NCBI RefSeq assembly: GCF_000266905.1
Contig: NC_018027.1
Coordinates: 2,232,001 to 2,296,000 of the forward strand
DNA length: 64,000 nt
Direction of reading: 5' to 3'
Origin: Mycolicibacterium chubuense NBB4
GTDB lineage: Bacteria; Actinomycetota; Actinomycetes; Mycobacteriales; Mycobacteriaceae
Each line of letters begins with the position of its first letter. Position 1 is the first letter of the stretch. The notes under the pieces are model-generated. The model saw nothing but the letters and a program-made list of their open reading frames with translations, did no database searches and was not told where the DNA came from. The position numbers and the translations under genes were made by a program. Below, piece by piece: positions 27,924-35,623 of the stretch.

Positions 27924-28223
27924 TCACTTCAGTCGGAGCACCCACGCGGGCGCCCAGTGCGTCACCGTCTGCTTGTCGCTGCCGAACTGCACGGAGTAGC
28001 TGACCAGGCCCCACCATCCGCCTTGCTCGCCCAGGCCCCAGCAGGTGAGCCGGCCCTCGACGACCGAGTCCATCTGCAGGCCGTTGGGGTGATACCGCCC
28101 TGCGCAGTGCGGCTCGCGAGGGAACATGGCCGGCAGATCGACGAGGACCGCCAGCGGTGGGTGGACGCGGCGGAACACGGTGGGCAGCGGCTGGCCGCCG
28201 TGTCCGATCTTCTGCAAGCCCAC
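27924..28223 (-). CDS. conserved hypothetical protein
   Basis: About 99 aa from GTG 28223. The second half (VVEGRLTCWGLGEQGGWWGLVSYSVQFGSDKQTVTHWAPAWVL is covered by residues 54-98) looks like an antiparallel beta sheet and reads as genuine coding sequence rich in aromatics. No motif known to me. The true start could be one of the internal Met codons. It lies between two other small minus-strand genes just outside the integrated element. Confidence 0.6.
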   Translation of the reverse strand: MGLQKIGHGGQPLPTVFRRVHPPLAVLVDLPAMFPREPHCAGRYHPNGLQMDSVVEGRLTCWGLGEQGGWWGLVSYSVQFGSDKQTVTHWAPAWVLRLK

Positions 28224-28255
28224 ACTTCGATCATATGTTCGATAGACGGGCGCTT

Positions 28256-28675
28256 CTAGGGGTCTGCGTGTGTCCGACCGGGATCCGACGAAGACTTGCT
28301 GGGGTCGTTGGCCTCCGCGAGCTCCTGAGCGGACTCGGTATGGCTGAGGTCGGCAGCCTGCCAGTGGGCGTCGGCCCGCTCCTGGAGTGCGGCGGGGTCG
28401 TCGACGCCGAGCATCGCGGCGCGCTGCAGGGCGTTGGCCGCCCGCTCGTGGATTTTGGCAAGGTCGTCGTGTCGGTGAGCTGCCGCGCGGTGGGCCTCCT
28501 GCGCGCGCTCGAGCGCCTCGTCGGCATGCCGCTGCGCCTCGCGGGCAGATTCGAGCGACGGCGGGCCGCCGGCAGCGAGTTCGATACGCCGCTGCTGGAG
28601 CTCGTGAATTCGTTGCTGGGCCTTCGCCGCACGCTCGGCCGCAGTGGGAAGATCCTCGTCGAACGAACCGCCCAT
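28256..28675 (-). CDS. coiled-coil hypothetical protein
   Basis: 139-aa, highly charged, almost entirely helical protein (AAERAAKAQQRIHELQQRR, EAQRHADEALERAQEAHRAA, DDLAKIHERAANALQRAA). Heptad-like spacing supports a coiled coil. It is rich in Ala, Glu, Gln and His, and no enzyme motif or membrane segment is seen. It is the last chromosomal gene before attL and is transcribed away from the element. Confidence 0.68.
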   Translation of the reverse strand: MGGSFDEDLPTAAERAAKAQQRIHELQQRRIELAAGGPPSLESAREAQRHADEALERAQEAHRAAAHRHDDLAKIHERAANALQRAAMLGVDDPAALQERADAHWQAADLSHTESAQELAEANDPSKSSSDPGRTHADP

Positions 28676-28773
28676 CGCTACACCTCTTTCACGCGTGATG
28701 CGTGGGTGCCGTCGTTCCGTCAGCCGCCGGAGCGTCGGTGCAACACCATGTTAAACGCTGGACGAGACGACGA

Positions 28774-28795
28774 AGGCCCGGTCGAGACCGGGCCT
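28774..28795. terminator. stem-loop, original tRNA-Val terminator candidate
   Basis: Perfect 9-bp stem AGGCCCGGT/ACCGGGCCT with CGAG loop. It lies 11 bp before attL on the chromosomal side. Before integration it would have followed the tRNA-Val gene directly, so it is probably the natural end of the tRNA operon. Confidence 0.65.
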
Positions 28796-28805
28796 GACGT
28801 GTGTA

Positions 28806-28827
28806 GTGCGCGATACTGGGATTGAAC
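28806..28827. repeat. attL core
   Basis: 22-bp copy of the tRNA-Val 3' end (begins GTGCGCGATAC, ends GGATTGAAC), identical to 39558-39579. The next three bases match the right copy with one difference. This copy carries the chromosomal 3' flank. Confidence 0.9.
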
Positions 28828-28948
28828 TAGCTCAGAACGTTTGCTGGTGAATACGGGCTGACCTCGCGTTTCTTGCTTCTATCTGCGAAGTCATCACACA
28901 GTGTAGCGGGAACCATGCGGAACTTCACGGAATCTCTGTATGCTGTGT

Positions 28949-28973
28949 GAGTTCACGCTGAGTTCACGTGAAC
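28949..28973. repeat. integrase arm-type sites, left end
   Basis: Two direct copies of GAGTTCAC 11 bp apart; the second lies in the perfect palindrome GTTCACGTGAAC. AGTTCACGCTG recurs at the right end (39512-39522). Position between attL and int fits P-arm binding sites. Confidence 0.55.
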
Positions 28974-29015
28974 TGGCACAGTGACCAACTTTCTATCGCG
29001 CTGAGAGGGCCGAAG

Positions 29016-30149
29016 GTGGCGCGAAAGACCAGAGCGGCAGGCACATTCGGCTCGGTTGACCAGCTTCCGAGCGGTCGGTACCGGGCCATGTACTACGGTC
29101 CCGACGGGCGCCGCCATAAGGCGCCAACGACGTTCGTGGCGAAGGCCGACGCGAGAGCGTGGCTATCACTGCGCCAGGCCGAGATCATCTCGCATGCGTG
29201 GATGCCACCCGGCGCTGAGCCTGCGCCGAAGGTCACGTTCGCCGAGTACGCCAAAGGCTGGCTCGACAACCGTCAGGTCGGCGGGCGCCCACTCAAGGAT
29301 CGGACCCGTGAGCACTACCGGAAACTGCTCGACGAGCACATCGAACCGACGTTCGGCACGCTGCCCATTGCGTCGATCAGCGCCGACGATGTACGCGGTT
29401 GGTACGCGGCGACGCTGACCAACAGGCCGACAATGCGCGCCCACGCCTACGGTTTACTGCGGACGATCATGGCCACCGCTGCCAGCGACGGCAGGATCAA
29501 TCAGAATCCGTGTGTCATCCGCGGCGCTGGTACCGCCAAGCGCGTTCACAAGGTGCGGCCGGCCACCGTCGAGGAGATAGGCATCATCGCCGACGCGATG
29601 CCGCCGCAATGGTCGCTGATGGTGCTGCTCGCCGCGTGGCTGGCGATGCGGTTTGGAGAATTGACCGAACTGCGCCGCAAGGACATCGACCTCCGCGACG
29701 AGGTGGTCCGCGTGCGGCGCGCGGTAGTCCGCACCGACGACGGTTTCAAGGTGACCACACCCAAGTCGGACGCGGGTATCCGTGACGTTGCAATACCGCC
29801 GCACCTCATCCCGGCAATCGAGACGCACCTATCCAAGCACGTCGGCACGAAGGCCGACGCGCTGCTGTTCCCCGCCGTCGGTGGCGGGCACCTGGCCCCG
29901 GCTACGCTGTACCGCAGGTTCTACACCGCCCGCGCCAAGGCCAACCGCGACGACCTTCGCTGGCACGATCTGCGCCACTCCGGCGCCGTCCTCGCCGCAG
30001 CGACCGGCGCCACACTGGCCGAACTCATGGCCCGCCTTGGGCACTCGACGCCGCAGGCCGCGATGCGATACCAGCACGCGGCTCAGGGCCGTGACCGCCA
30101 AATCGCGGCCCTGCTGTCGAAGATCGCGGAGAACAGAGGAGCGTCGTGA
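29016..30149 (+). CDS. int: tyrosine integrase
   Basis: Site-specific recombinase, 377 aa. An N-terminal AP2-like arm-binding domain (GTFGSVDQLPSGRYRAMYYGP) is followed by a SAM-like core-binding domain (about 75-160) and the catalytic domain. Catalytic residues are seen in AMRFGELTEL (Arg), HDLRHSG (His-x-x-Arg), LGHSTPQ (His) and MRYQHA (Tyr nucleophile). GTG 29016 follows GAGAGGG with good spacing; an earlier start at 28968 would run into the arm sites. It is the gene nearest attL and is transcribed into the element. The length matches the phiRv2 integrase. Confidence 0.95.
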   Translation: MARKTRAAGTFGSVDQLPSGRYRAMYYGPDGRRHKAPTTFVAKADARAWLSLRQAEIISHAWMPPGAEPAPKVTFAEYAKGWLDNRQVGGRPLKDRTREHYRKLLDEHIEPTFGTLPIASISADDVRGWYAATLTNRPTMRAHAYGLLRTIMATAASDGRINQNPCVIRGAGTAKRVHKVRPATVEEIGIIADAMPPQWSLMVLLAAWLAMRFGELTELRRKDIDLRDEVVRVRRAVVRTDDGFKVTTPKSDAGIRDVAIPPHLIPAIETHLSKHVGTKADALLFPAVGGGHLAPATLYRRFYTARAKANRDDLRWHDLRHSGAVLAAATGATLAELMARLGHSTPQAAMRYQHAAQGRDRQIAALLSKIAENRGAS

Positions 30150-30670
30150 CGGACGACCGCGCAGATTTTGTGGTTAGGTGCGAGAAGTGTGCGCCTGCGC
30201 CAGGCAAGTTGATCGTTAAGTATCGGTGGATGAAGGGCCAGGGTCACTGGATACCTGTCGCCACGCGAGGAAAGCGAAACGTGGAAAGCACGTCGATGCG
30301 TGGCGACAAAGTCGACGACTGGTGGTTCCTTCACCTAGACGAAGGCGAAGCGCAGAATGGCGTGCCTCTCCATTCTAGTGCCAGTGACAAGCGGGCTCCG
30401 CTGAGAGAGCATCACCAAATCGCCTGCGGAGCAAGACATTGCGCTAACGCCGTTGCGGCTGACGCTGGCCACCTCGAGTTCCTGTTCCAACTCATCGAGC
30501 GATCGATAAGCGATGCGCGTAAACCGGGCCGGTCAGAATGGACCTATCTGCTCGCTGACCTCGCGACCGCCGACGAGACTCGCGGGACGATAACCCTCAC
30601 TCTCGCCGGACTGAGGGCTGCCCTAACGCTGAACAATGCGAAGTGGGTGCGACACACTCGGCAGAGCTGA
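30146..30670 (+). CDS. hypothetical protein with CxxC motif
   Basis: 174 aa, starting at GTG 30146 and overlapping the int stop (GTGA). Residues 8-30 contain CEKC followed by LIVKYRWMKGQG, possibly a small zinc finger, then a basic middle (RGKRNVESTSMRGDK) and a helical C-terminal half. The composition is less GC-biased than its neighbours. It could be a DNA-binding control factor, as it lies where satellites keep regulatory genes, but I do not recognise the family. Confidence 0.65.
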   Translation: MTDDRADFVVRCEKCAPAPGKLIVKYRWMKGQGHWIPVATRGKRNVESTSMRGDKVDDWWFLHLDEGEAQNGVPLHSSASDKRAPLREHHQIACGARHCANAVAADAGHLEFLFQLIERSISDARKPGRSEWTYLLADLATADETRGTITLTLAGLRAALTLNNAKWVRHTRQS

Positions 30671-30780
30671 AAGGCTCCGTCAGCTTCCGTGTGTATCATT
30701 TGAGCGGGGCTTGCCGCAGTGCGCCCGTCAGTTAATCCGGATGCGAATTCGGGCAGATCGTTGTGCCCGAGGAGCATCCG

Positions 30781-30969
30781 ATGTCTCAGACCAGGCGCCG
30801 CTACGCCAAACTGATTGAGGCCGCCGAGTATCTCGGCGTCACCGACCGCACCATTCGACAGATGATTGCCGACGGCCGGCTCACCGGCTACCGCAACGGC
30901 AACCGCATTGTGCGCGTGGACCTTAATGAAGTCGACGCTGTGATGAAGCCGTTCGGTGGTGCGGCGTGA
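30781..30969 (+). CDS. xis: excisionase / HTH_17 DNA-binding protein
   Basis: 62-aa MerR-like winged helix protein (LIEAAEYLGVTDRTIRQMIADG, LTGYRNGNRIVRVDLNEVDAVM). This is the usual form of phage recombination directionality factors and AlpA-like regulators. ATG 30781 follows GAGGAGCATCCG. The next gene overlaps it by 4 nt. Expected to bend DNA at attL/attR and promote excision, and possibly to regulate the downstream operon. Confidence 0.82.
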   Translation: MSQTRRRYAKLIEAAEYLGVTDRTIRQMIADGRLTGYRNGNRIVRVDLNEVDAVMKPFGGAA

Positions 30970-31235
30970 CCCAGATACGAAGAAACCCGGGCATCTCGGC
31001 CCGGGCCACCTCGACGACGCCAATCGCTGTATCCGATTCTAGCCTCTACCGCCGTCAAGACGGCTACACGGCACCGAGCATCGACGACCGGCTCGATGCG
31101 CAGGTGATCGAAGCCGCGAATGCCCGCGGCTTCCGGATTGCCGCCCGCTGCACCCGATGCCGGCAGTGGGTCGTCGCCGCCGAGTCGGTCGCTGCGCACA
31201 TGGGCCCCGTGTGCCGGGCGAAGGCGGGTGCCTGA
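30966..31235 (+). CDS. small zinc-ribbon protein, DUF6011-like
   Basis: 89 aa; starts at GTG 30966 overlapping the excisionase stop. The C-terminal half has the pattern of phage DUF6011 proteins (CTRCRQWVVAAESVAAHMGPVC), i.e. two cysteine pairs binding zinc. The N-terminal 40 residues are low complexity. It overlaps the replication gene by one base (TGATG), so translation is coupled. Possibly a replication accessory. Confidence 0.72.
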   Translation: MTQIRRNPGISARATSTTPIAVSDSSLYRRQDGYTAPSIDDRLDAQVIEAANARGFRIAARCTRCRQWVVAAESVAAHMGPVCRAKAGA

Positions 31236-33238
31236 TGGGTGCCGCATTCGACCGTGTATGTGCGGCGTTCCGAGATAACGGGCTGACTGTCATCGAGCGT
31301 TCCGGCGGCCGGGCCGACGCCCAAGCGCCGGGCCATTCTGCTGCTGATCGGTCGGTGACGTTGCGCGCAATCGAGGACCGGGTACTGATGCACTGTCATG
31401 CGGGCGAACAACTCGACGACGTGCTCGCCGCGGTCGGCCTGCAAATGCGAGACCTGTTCGACGACCCGAAAGGCTCGACATACCGCTACCCAGACGGCCG
31501 AGAGGTGCACCGTTCACCGGATAAGACGTTCCGGCAGAGCGGTAACACCAAGGGGCGCAGCCTTTTCCGCGCTGATCGCATCGGCGACGCCGAAACCGTG
31601 CATGTAGTCGAAGGTGAGCAGGACGTCCTTGCAGTCGAGGCGGCCGGCGGGTTCGCTGTGTGCTCGGCGCAGGGCGCCGGCAAGGCGCACCTGTTCGATT
31701 GGGAGCCGCTGCGCGGCAAGTCTGTGGTTATCGTGGCCGACCGCGACAAGCCTGGTCGCGACCACGCCAATAAGGTCGCGGAAACCCTGCGCGGTGTGGC
31801 TCGGTCCGTGCGGATCGTAGAGGCGGCGGTGGGCAAGGATGCCGCCGACCACATCGCGGCAGGTAAGGCACTCGACGAGTTCGTCCGCGACGAGATTGAC
31901 GGCGCCGAACTGCTCGACGATGTGCGGGCCGCGCTGACCAAGTATGTGGTGCTGCCGGATAGGCACGCCGCTAACGCGGTCACTTTGTGGATTGCGGCCA
32001 CGCACACGCTGCCCGCCTTCGAGGTGGCGCCCCGCCTGGTGGCATCCAGTCCGCAGAAACGGTGCGGTAAGAGCCGGTTACTCGATGTCATCGGCGGCAC
32101 ATGCCATAACCCGCTGATGACGGTCAACGCGACGGTGCCAGCGCTGTTCCGGTCAATCGGAGGTGAGCACCCGCCGACGCTGATCGTCGACGAGGCAGAC
32201 ACGATCTTCGGATCGAAGAAGGTGGCCGAGAACAACGAGGACTTCCGGGCTCTGTTGAACGCGGGCCACCAACGCGGCCGGCCCGCGCTGCGCTGCGTCG
32301 GCCCACAGCAGACACCGACCGAGTTCCCGACGTTCGCAATGGCCGTGCTTGCCGGCATCGGTGCGATGCCCGACACCATCACCGACCGCGCGGTCAACAT
32401 CACCATGCGCCGCCGCGCGGGCGGAGAAACGGTGTCGCAGTTCCGGTCCCGCCGTGACGGGCCGATCCTGGCTGCCCTGCGTGACCGGCTGGCCGCGTGG
32501 GCAGCAACCCAGCTCGACGCGCTGAGTCGAGCCGAACCCGCTATGCCCGTCGAGGACCGGGCGGCCGACACGTGGGAACCCCTCATCGCGGTAGCTGACG
32601 CGGCCGGAGGCAGGTGGCCGGAATTGGCCCGTGCGGCTTGTACCGCTCTGGTGAATGCCGCCGCCGAGGACGACGAGGACGCCAACCTAGGCACGCTGCT
32701 GCTCACCGACATCCGCGAAGTGTTCACCTCGACGCACCGCACCTTCATCCCATCACCGGAGTTGTGCAGCGAGCTACGCAAGATCACCGACTCGCCCTGG
32801 CAGACGTTCGACCTCACCCCGAACGCCCTTGCTTATCGGTTGCGCGAGTACAAGATCAAGACAAAGCACAACGCGGCCGGGTCGCAACGCGGGTACCGGA
32901 TCGAGGCATTCGAGGACGCATTCCACCGATATCTGCGGCCCACCCCGTCAGAGGCCGTCAGGCCGTCAGAAACGCAGGTCAACTCAGGTGGTGCGCCTGA
33001 CGGGTCTGACGCTCTAACCGTCAGGCCGTCAGATACCCGTCAGGTCGAAAACAGTACCTCACCTGCGGTTCTGACACCCTTGACGCTTTCTGACGGGTAT
33101 AGCGCCGAGAACGGTTCAACCCGATGCGGATTCCAGGCGAGCCCGCCGTGCTTCCACTGCGACAAGCCGGTGCCCGATCGGCAACGGGACGATCACCGGC
33201 GCTTCGTCTGCCCCAGCTGCCGACGGGAAACCGCATGA
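31235..33238 (+). CDS. satellite replication protein: TOPRIM primase plus DUF3631 helicase-like
   Basis: 667 aa. The N-terminus looks like a shortened CHC2 primase zinc region (APGHSAADRSVTLRA, MHCHAG). A TOPRIM domain follows at about 118-200 (HVVEGEQDVLAVEAAG, IVADRDKPGRDHA). A DUF3631 module spans about 255-440, with Walker A in SPQKRCGKSRLLD and Walker B TLIVDEADTIFG. The tail has two CxxC pairs (CFHC, CPSC). The linker at about 570-625 is low complexity because its DNA carries an iteron cluster. Expected to initiate and unwind at the element's own origin. Confidence 0.85.
   Translation: MGAAFDRVCAAFRDNGLTVIERSGGRADAQAPGHSAADRSVTLRAIEDRVLMHCHAGEQLDDVLAAVGLQMRDLFDDPKGSTYRYPDGREVHRSPDKTFRQSGNTKGRSLFRADRIGDAETVHVVEGEQDVLAVEAAGGFAVCSAQGAGKAHLFDWEPLRGKSVVIVADRDKPGRDHANKVAETLRGVARSVRIVEAAVGKDAADHIAAGKALDEFVRDEIDGAELLDDVRAALTKYVVLPDRHAANAVTLWIAATHTLPAFEVAPRLVASSPQKRCGKSRLLDVIGGTCHNPLMTVNATVPALFRSIGGEHPPTLIVDEADTIFGSKKVAENNEDFRALLNAGHQRGRPALRCVGPQQTPTEFPTFAMAVLAGIGAMPDTITDRAVNITMRRRAGGETVSQFRSRRDGPILAALRDRLAAWAATQLDALSRAEPAMPVEDRAADTWEPLIAVADAAGGRWPELARAACTALVNAAAEDDEDANLGTLLLTDIREVFTSTHRTFIPSPELCSELRKITDSPWQTFDLTPNALAYRLREYKIKTKHNAAGSQRGYRIEAFEDAFHRYLRPTPSEAVRPSETQVNSGGAPDGSDALTVRPSDTRQVENSTSPAVLTPLTLSDGYSAENGSTRCGFQASPPCFHCDKPVPDRQRDDHRRFVCPSCRRETA
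32945..33096. repeat. iteron-like cluster, candidate replication origin
   Basis: Eight exact CCGTCAG/CTGACGG heptamers plus three one- or two-base variants in 152 bp, in both orientations. Exact copies: 32945, 32955, 32963, 32997 (inverted), 33018, 33026, 33037 and 33090 (inverted). Variants: 33006, 33071 and 33080. They fall inside the 3' part of the replication gene, as SaPI origins lie next to their rep gene. Confidence 0.65.
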
Positions 33239-33300
33239 ACCCGAATACCAGTCAGGCCGACCGCGACTGGCTCGACGTCCACAACCTGAACGAACCCTAG
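33235..33300 (+). CDS. 21-aa ORF coupled to replication gene
   Basis: Very short reading frame (MNPNTSQADRDWLDVHNLNE then P). ATG 33235 overlaps the replication gene stop (ATGA). Too small to judge; included because coupling of this kind recurs through the following genes. Confidence 0.35.
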   Translation: MNPNTSQADRDWLDVHNLNEP

Positions 33301-33327
33301 AGACCCACGACGAAGGAGAACTGACCT

Positions 33328-33393
33328 ATGCCTGACATCGAGGTGCTGCGCCGCGCGATCGCGGCCTACGACGCCGCGGTGGGTGCGCGATGA
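33328..33393 (+). CDS. 21-aa ORF before whiB
   Basis: Starts at ATG 33328 behind a good AAGGAGAA site and ends in an ATGA overlap with the WhiB-like gene. It encodes MPDIEVLRRAIAAYDAAVGA then R, a single amphipathic helix. It may be a real microprotein or a translational lead-in for whiB. Confidence 0.45.
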   Translation: MPDIEVLRRAIAAYDAAVGAR

Positions 33394-33674
33394 GCGCCCT
33401 GGACCTGTTCGACGCGGTGGGCTTGGCCCCGTCGTTGCCGGGTGCGAAGTGTCGTGGCCGACACCGCCTGTTCGACCCGCCCAATCACGGCGTCGAGCCT
33501 GGCGAGGCTGAGTATGCCGAGCGGGCCGCGCAGCGGTTGTGCAGCGTGTGCCCGGCGTTGGTCCGCTGCGCCGCCTGGTTCGAGTCGCTGCCGCCCAGCC
33601 GCCGACCGCTTGGCGTGGTGGCTGGCCGAGTGAACCGACCAAGACCCGTGGGACGACCGAGGAGGACAGCGTGA
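33390..33674 (+). CDS. WhiB-family iron-sulfur regulator
   Basis: 94-aa WhiB-like (Wbl) protein. The four cluster cysteines are AKC and then LCSVCPALVRCAAW (C-x2-C-x5-C). The post-cluster turn usually seen as GVWGG is PLGVVAG, followed by a short basic tail (RPRPVGRPRR). Wbl proteins bind a 4Fe-4S cluster and the primary sigma factor region 4. Phage Wbl proteins often shut down host Wbl functions and can cause superinfection exclusion. It is coupled to both neighbours (ATGA before, GTGA after). Confidence 0.85.
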   Translation: MSALDLFDAVGLAPSLPGAKCRGRHRLFDPPNHGVEPGEAEYAERAAQRLCSVCPALVRCAAWFESLPPSRRPLGVVAGRVNRPRPVGRPRRTA

Positions 33675-33787
33675 ACAACGGTGACGACGACGGTACCGAA
33701 GTGCGGCCGCTGTGCCCGCGGTGTCTGCGGGACTTGCCTGCCCGCGGCTGCGTACTGTGTGAGTTCTGCTCGGTGGTGACGTCGTGA
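33671..33787 (+). CDS. 38-aa zinc-ribbon microprotein
   Basis: Starts GTG 33671, overlapping the whiB stop. It contains CPRC and CVLCEFC, four to five cysteines consistent with one zinc site, and an acidic N-terminus (NNGDDDGTE). Similar tiny zinc ribbons occur in mycobacteriophages. It ends in a GTGA overlap with the next gene. Confidence 0.65.
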   Translation: MNNGDDDGTEVRPLCPRCLRDLPARGCVLCEFCSVVTS

Positions 33788-33957
33788 GGATGCATCGGGT
33801 GCGGGAGTTCGAGCCGACGGCCTGGCCGACCTCGGGCTCAGACAGGCGGGTGTATATCGCTTGTGGGTGGGTGCGGTTCACCGCCACCGCTGAGGAGGCC
33901 GAGGCGTTCGCCGCGCTGCTCCTCAAGGCGGCCGAGGAGGTGCGCGGTGATTCGTAG
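33784..33957 (+). CDS. 57-aa hypothetical protein
   Basis: GTG 33784 overlaps the preceding stop; stop TAG at 33955-33957. Predicted protein begins MRMHRVREFEPTAWP and has VYIACGWVRFTATAEEAEAF followed by an alpha helix (ALLLKAAEEVRG), suggesting a small beta-beta-alpha fold. Coding potential is supported by the overlap chain: it overlaps the next gene by 11 bp. No known family. Confidence 0.6.
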   Translation: MRMHRVREFEPTAWPTSGSDRRVYIACGWVRFTATAEEAEAFAALLLKAAEEVRGDS

Positions 33958-34264
33958 CGTCCGAGACATGGTGCACCTGCGGTGGCGCACCGCCCAACTG
34001 ATGCGAGCGATGGTCGACGGCGAGGGTGGGCAGGCCTGGGCACTGCGCCAGGCGATGCGTGTCGAGGCGGTCGCCGACGCCGACCTATGCGACGAGTTCC
34101 GGCTGCTGCTGGGACAGTTCGGCCACCGCACGCCGGTGCACCTGAGCGAGGAGGTCTCGCGGCTGTGGCGCACGCTGCGCTCGCTGTGCGTGCGCTGCGG
34201 CCGGTCCAGCCCGAACCTCGATAATGGCGGGGTCTGTGTCGATTGTGTGGTGGTGGAGCGATGA
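33947..34264 (+). CDS. hypothetical zinc-finger protein
   Basis: 105 aa from GTG 33947. Mostly helical N-terminal part (MVHLRWRTAQLMRAMVDGE, ADADLCDEFRLLLGQFG) and a C-terminal zinc finger with CVRC and CVDC. It overlaps the HTH gene by 4 nt (ATGA). Unknown function; basic composition suggests nucleic-acid binding. Confidence 0.65.
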   Translation: MIRSVRDMVHLRWRTAQLMRAMVDGEGGQAWALRQAMRVEAVADADLCDEFRLLLGQFGHRTPVHLSEEVSRLWRTLRSLCVRCGRSSPNLDNGGVCVDCVVVER

Positions 34265-34656
34265 TCGACAGAGTCAACGGCGTGGTCCTGGAGGCGGTCG
34301 ACGCGAAGTATCTGCTCGACGCGCTCGACGTGCTGCTCCAAGGGCGCCGGGCGTCGCCGCGGCTGGCCGACTTCATCGACCGGCTACGTCGAACTGCCGA
34401 AAAGCTTTCGCCTGCGCAAGAAAACACTCACGCAACCGTCAGAGAAATTGGCGGGCCGCACGATTCGGGCCACGCTGGGCTCTATGACCTCGTGGACAGC
34501 AGCGAAGCGGCCCGCATTCTGGGCTGCACGCCGGCCAACGTCCGCGATCTTGCGCGCCGGGGCCGCTTACCGCGGCACCGCGCCGGTGGGCGGTGGCTGT
34601 ACCCGGCGAGAAGCGTTGCCGCCCTTGCTGAGCGGCGCGCGGCCACACGGGGCTGA
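34261..34656 (+). CDS. helix-turn-helix (HTH_17) protein
   Basis: 131 aa. The C-terminal half is an excisionase/MerR-like winged helix (LVDSSEAARILGCTPANVRDLARRG, LPRHRAGGRWLYPARSVAAL). The N-terminal 60 residues are helical and may dimerise. It sits immediately before the capsid operon (2-nt gap), a place where satellites or phages encode a terminase small subunit or a late regulator. The fold here favours DNA binding without proving either role. Confidence 0.72.
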   Translation: MIDRVNGVVLEAVDAKYLLDALDVLLQGRRASPRLADFIDRLRRTAEKLSPAQENTHATVREIGGPHDSGHAGLYDLVDSSEAARILGCTPANVRDLARRGRLPRHRAGGRWLYPARSVAALAERRAATRG

Positions 34657-34658
34657 GA

Positions 34659-35219
34659 ATGCCTGATCTGGTCGCCATCCCGAATGTCGAGCTGGTACGC
34701 GTCGGCGTGCATGAGATCAGCACCGGAACGTGGACCGTCGAGCGCGCCGACCTCACCGACGCTGTCGAGGCGTCGCGGGCCGGCATCGTTCGCGATCCGG
34801 TCGTCAAGCTGGGGCACTCGGGGATGGGCGACGCCGCACCGGCGTTGGGCCGCGTGACGAACCTGCGGGTTGCGCAAGGTGGCGACCTGCTGCTGGCCGA
34901 CTTCCGAGACGTTCCCCGGTCTGTGGCAGCACTGATGCCGAAGGCGTGGCCGCAGCGCAGCGTCGAGGGCCTGGTCAACTTCACCGACACGGCGGGCCGC
35001 ACCTGGCGGTTCGTGTTGACCGCCGTTGCCCTGCTGGGTGCTGAGATGCCCGGCGTTGATGGCCTCGCCGACGTCGGCGCTCTCTACGGGATCGACGTCG
35101 CTGCGACGCGCGTGGTGCTCGCCGCACACCGCGGCACCTCCGACTGCACCCGAGCGGTAGCGGTGGCCGCCGCGCGGCGCCGACGCACTCACCGACTCAC
35201 CACCTACCCGAAAGGCTGA
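34659..35219 (+). CDS. capsid maturation protease (Mu gpI-like N-terminal part)
   Basis: 186 aa, first gene of the head operon. The pattern VVKLGHSGMGDAAPALGRV...LLADFRDVP...PQRSVEGLV matches the His/Ser-containing core of Mu gpI-type prohead proteases (S/U35-like). The family's C-terminal scaffold part is absent here; after about residue 150 the protein ends in a basic tail. A separate gene downstream of the capsid gene resembles that missing part. Expected to cleave the scaffold during head assembly. Confidence 0.72.
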   Translation: MPDLVAIPNVELVRVGVHEISTGTWTVERADLTDAVEASRAGIVRDPVVKLGHSGMGDAAPALGRVTNLRVAQGGDLLLADFRDVPRSVAALMPKAWPQRSVEGLVNFTDTAGRTWRFVLTAVALLGAEMPGVDGLADVGALYGIDVAATRVVLAAHRGTSDCTRAVAVAAARRRRTHRLTTYPKG

Positions 35220-35226
35220 CTGACCC

Positions 35227-35610
35227 ATGTCGACAACCCTGTCCAATTCCAGCGTCTACGCCCCCGGCGCAGACATCACCGCCGAGGCCTCCGCGGCAGT
35301 GACCGCCCGCCGATTCCTGGCCATCAGCGGTAACCGGGCCAGCGGCGGCAACGTGTCCGTCGCGCCGGCCACGGCCGCGGGCCGGGTGTGCGGGGTCGCG
35401 GGCAACGACGCCGCCAGCGGTGAACTCGTCACCGTCGTGCGCGGCAACAGTCGTGTGGTCAAGGTGACCGCTGACGGCGCGATCACCGCGTTCGCCGAGG
35501 TCGAGGTCGGCACCGCCGGCAAGGCCAAGGCCAAGGCCTCCGGAATCGCCGTCGGCTACGCCATCAACGGCGCAGCCGACGGCGCCGACGCCGAAATCTC
35601 CCTCTACTGA
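35227..35610 (+). CDS. capsid cement/decoration protein, DUF2190-like
   Basis: 127 aa, beta-rich, Ala/Gly/Val-rich (ARRFLAISGNRASGGNVSV, AAGRVCGVAGNDAASGELV, VVKVTADGAITAFAEVEVG). This repeats the typical DUF2190 pattern of head-stabilising proteins encoded immediately before the major capsid gene. ATG 35227 is 7 nt after the protease gene. Confidence 0.75.
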   Translation: MSTTLSNSSVYAPGADITAEASAAVTARRFLAISGNRASGGNVSVAPATAAGRVCGVAGNDAASGELVTVVRGNSRVVKVTADGAITAFAEVEVGTAGKAKAKASGIAVGYAINGAADGADAEISLY

Positions 35611-35623
35611 ACAGGACTGACAC

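Noticed and set aside
33001..33096. The repeated heptamers read as a CRISPR array
   Set aside because: Units are 7 bp, unevenly spaced and in both orientations, without 25-40 bp repeats and spacers; no cas genes are in the window.
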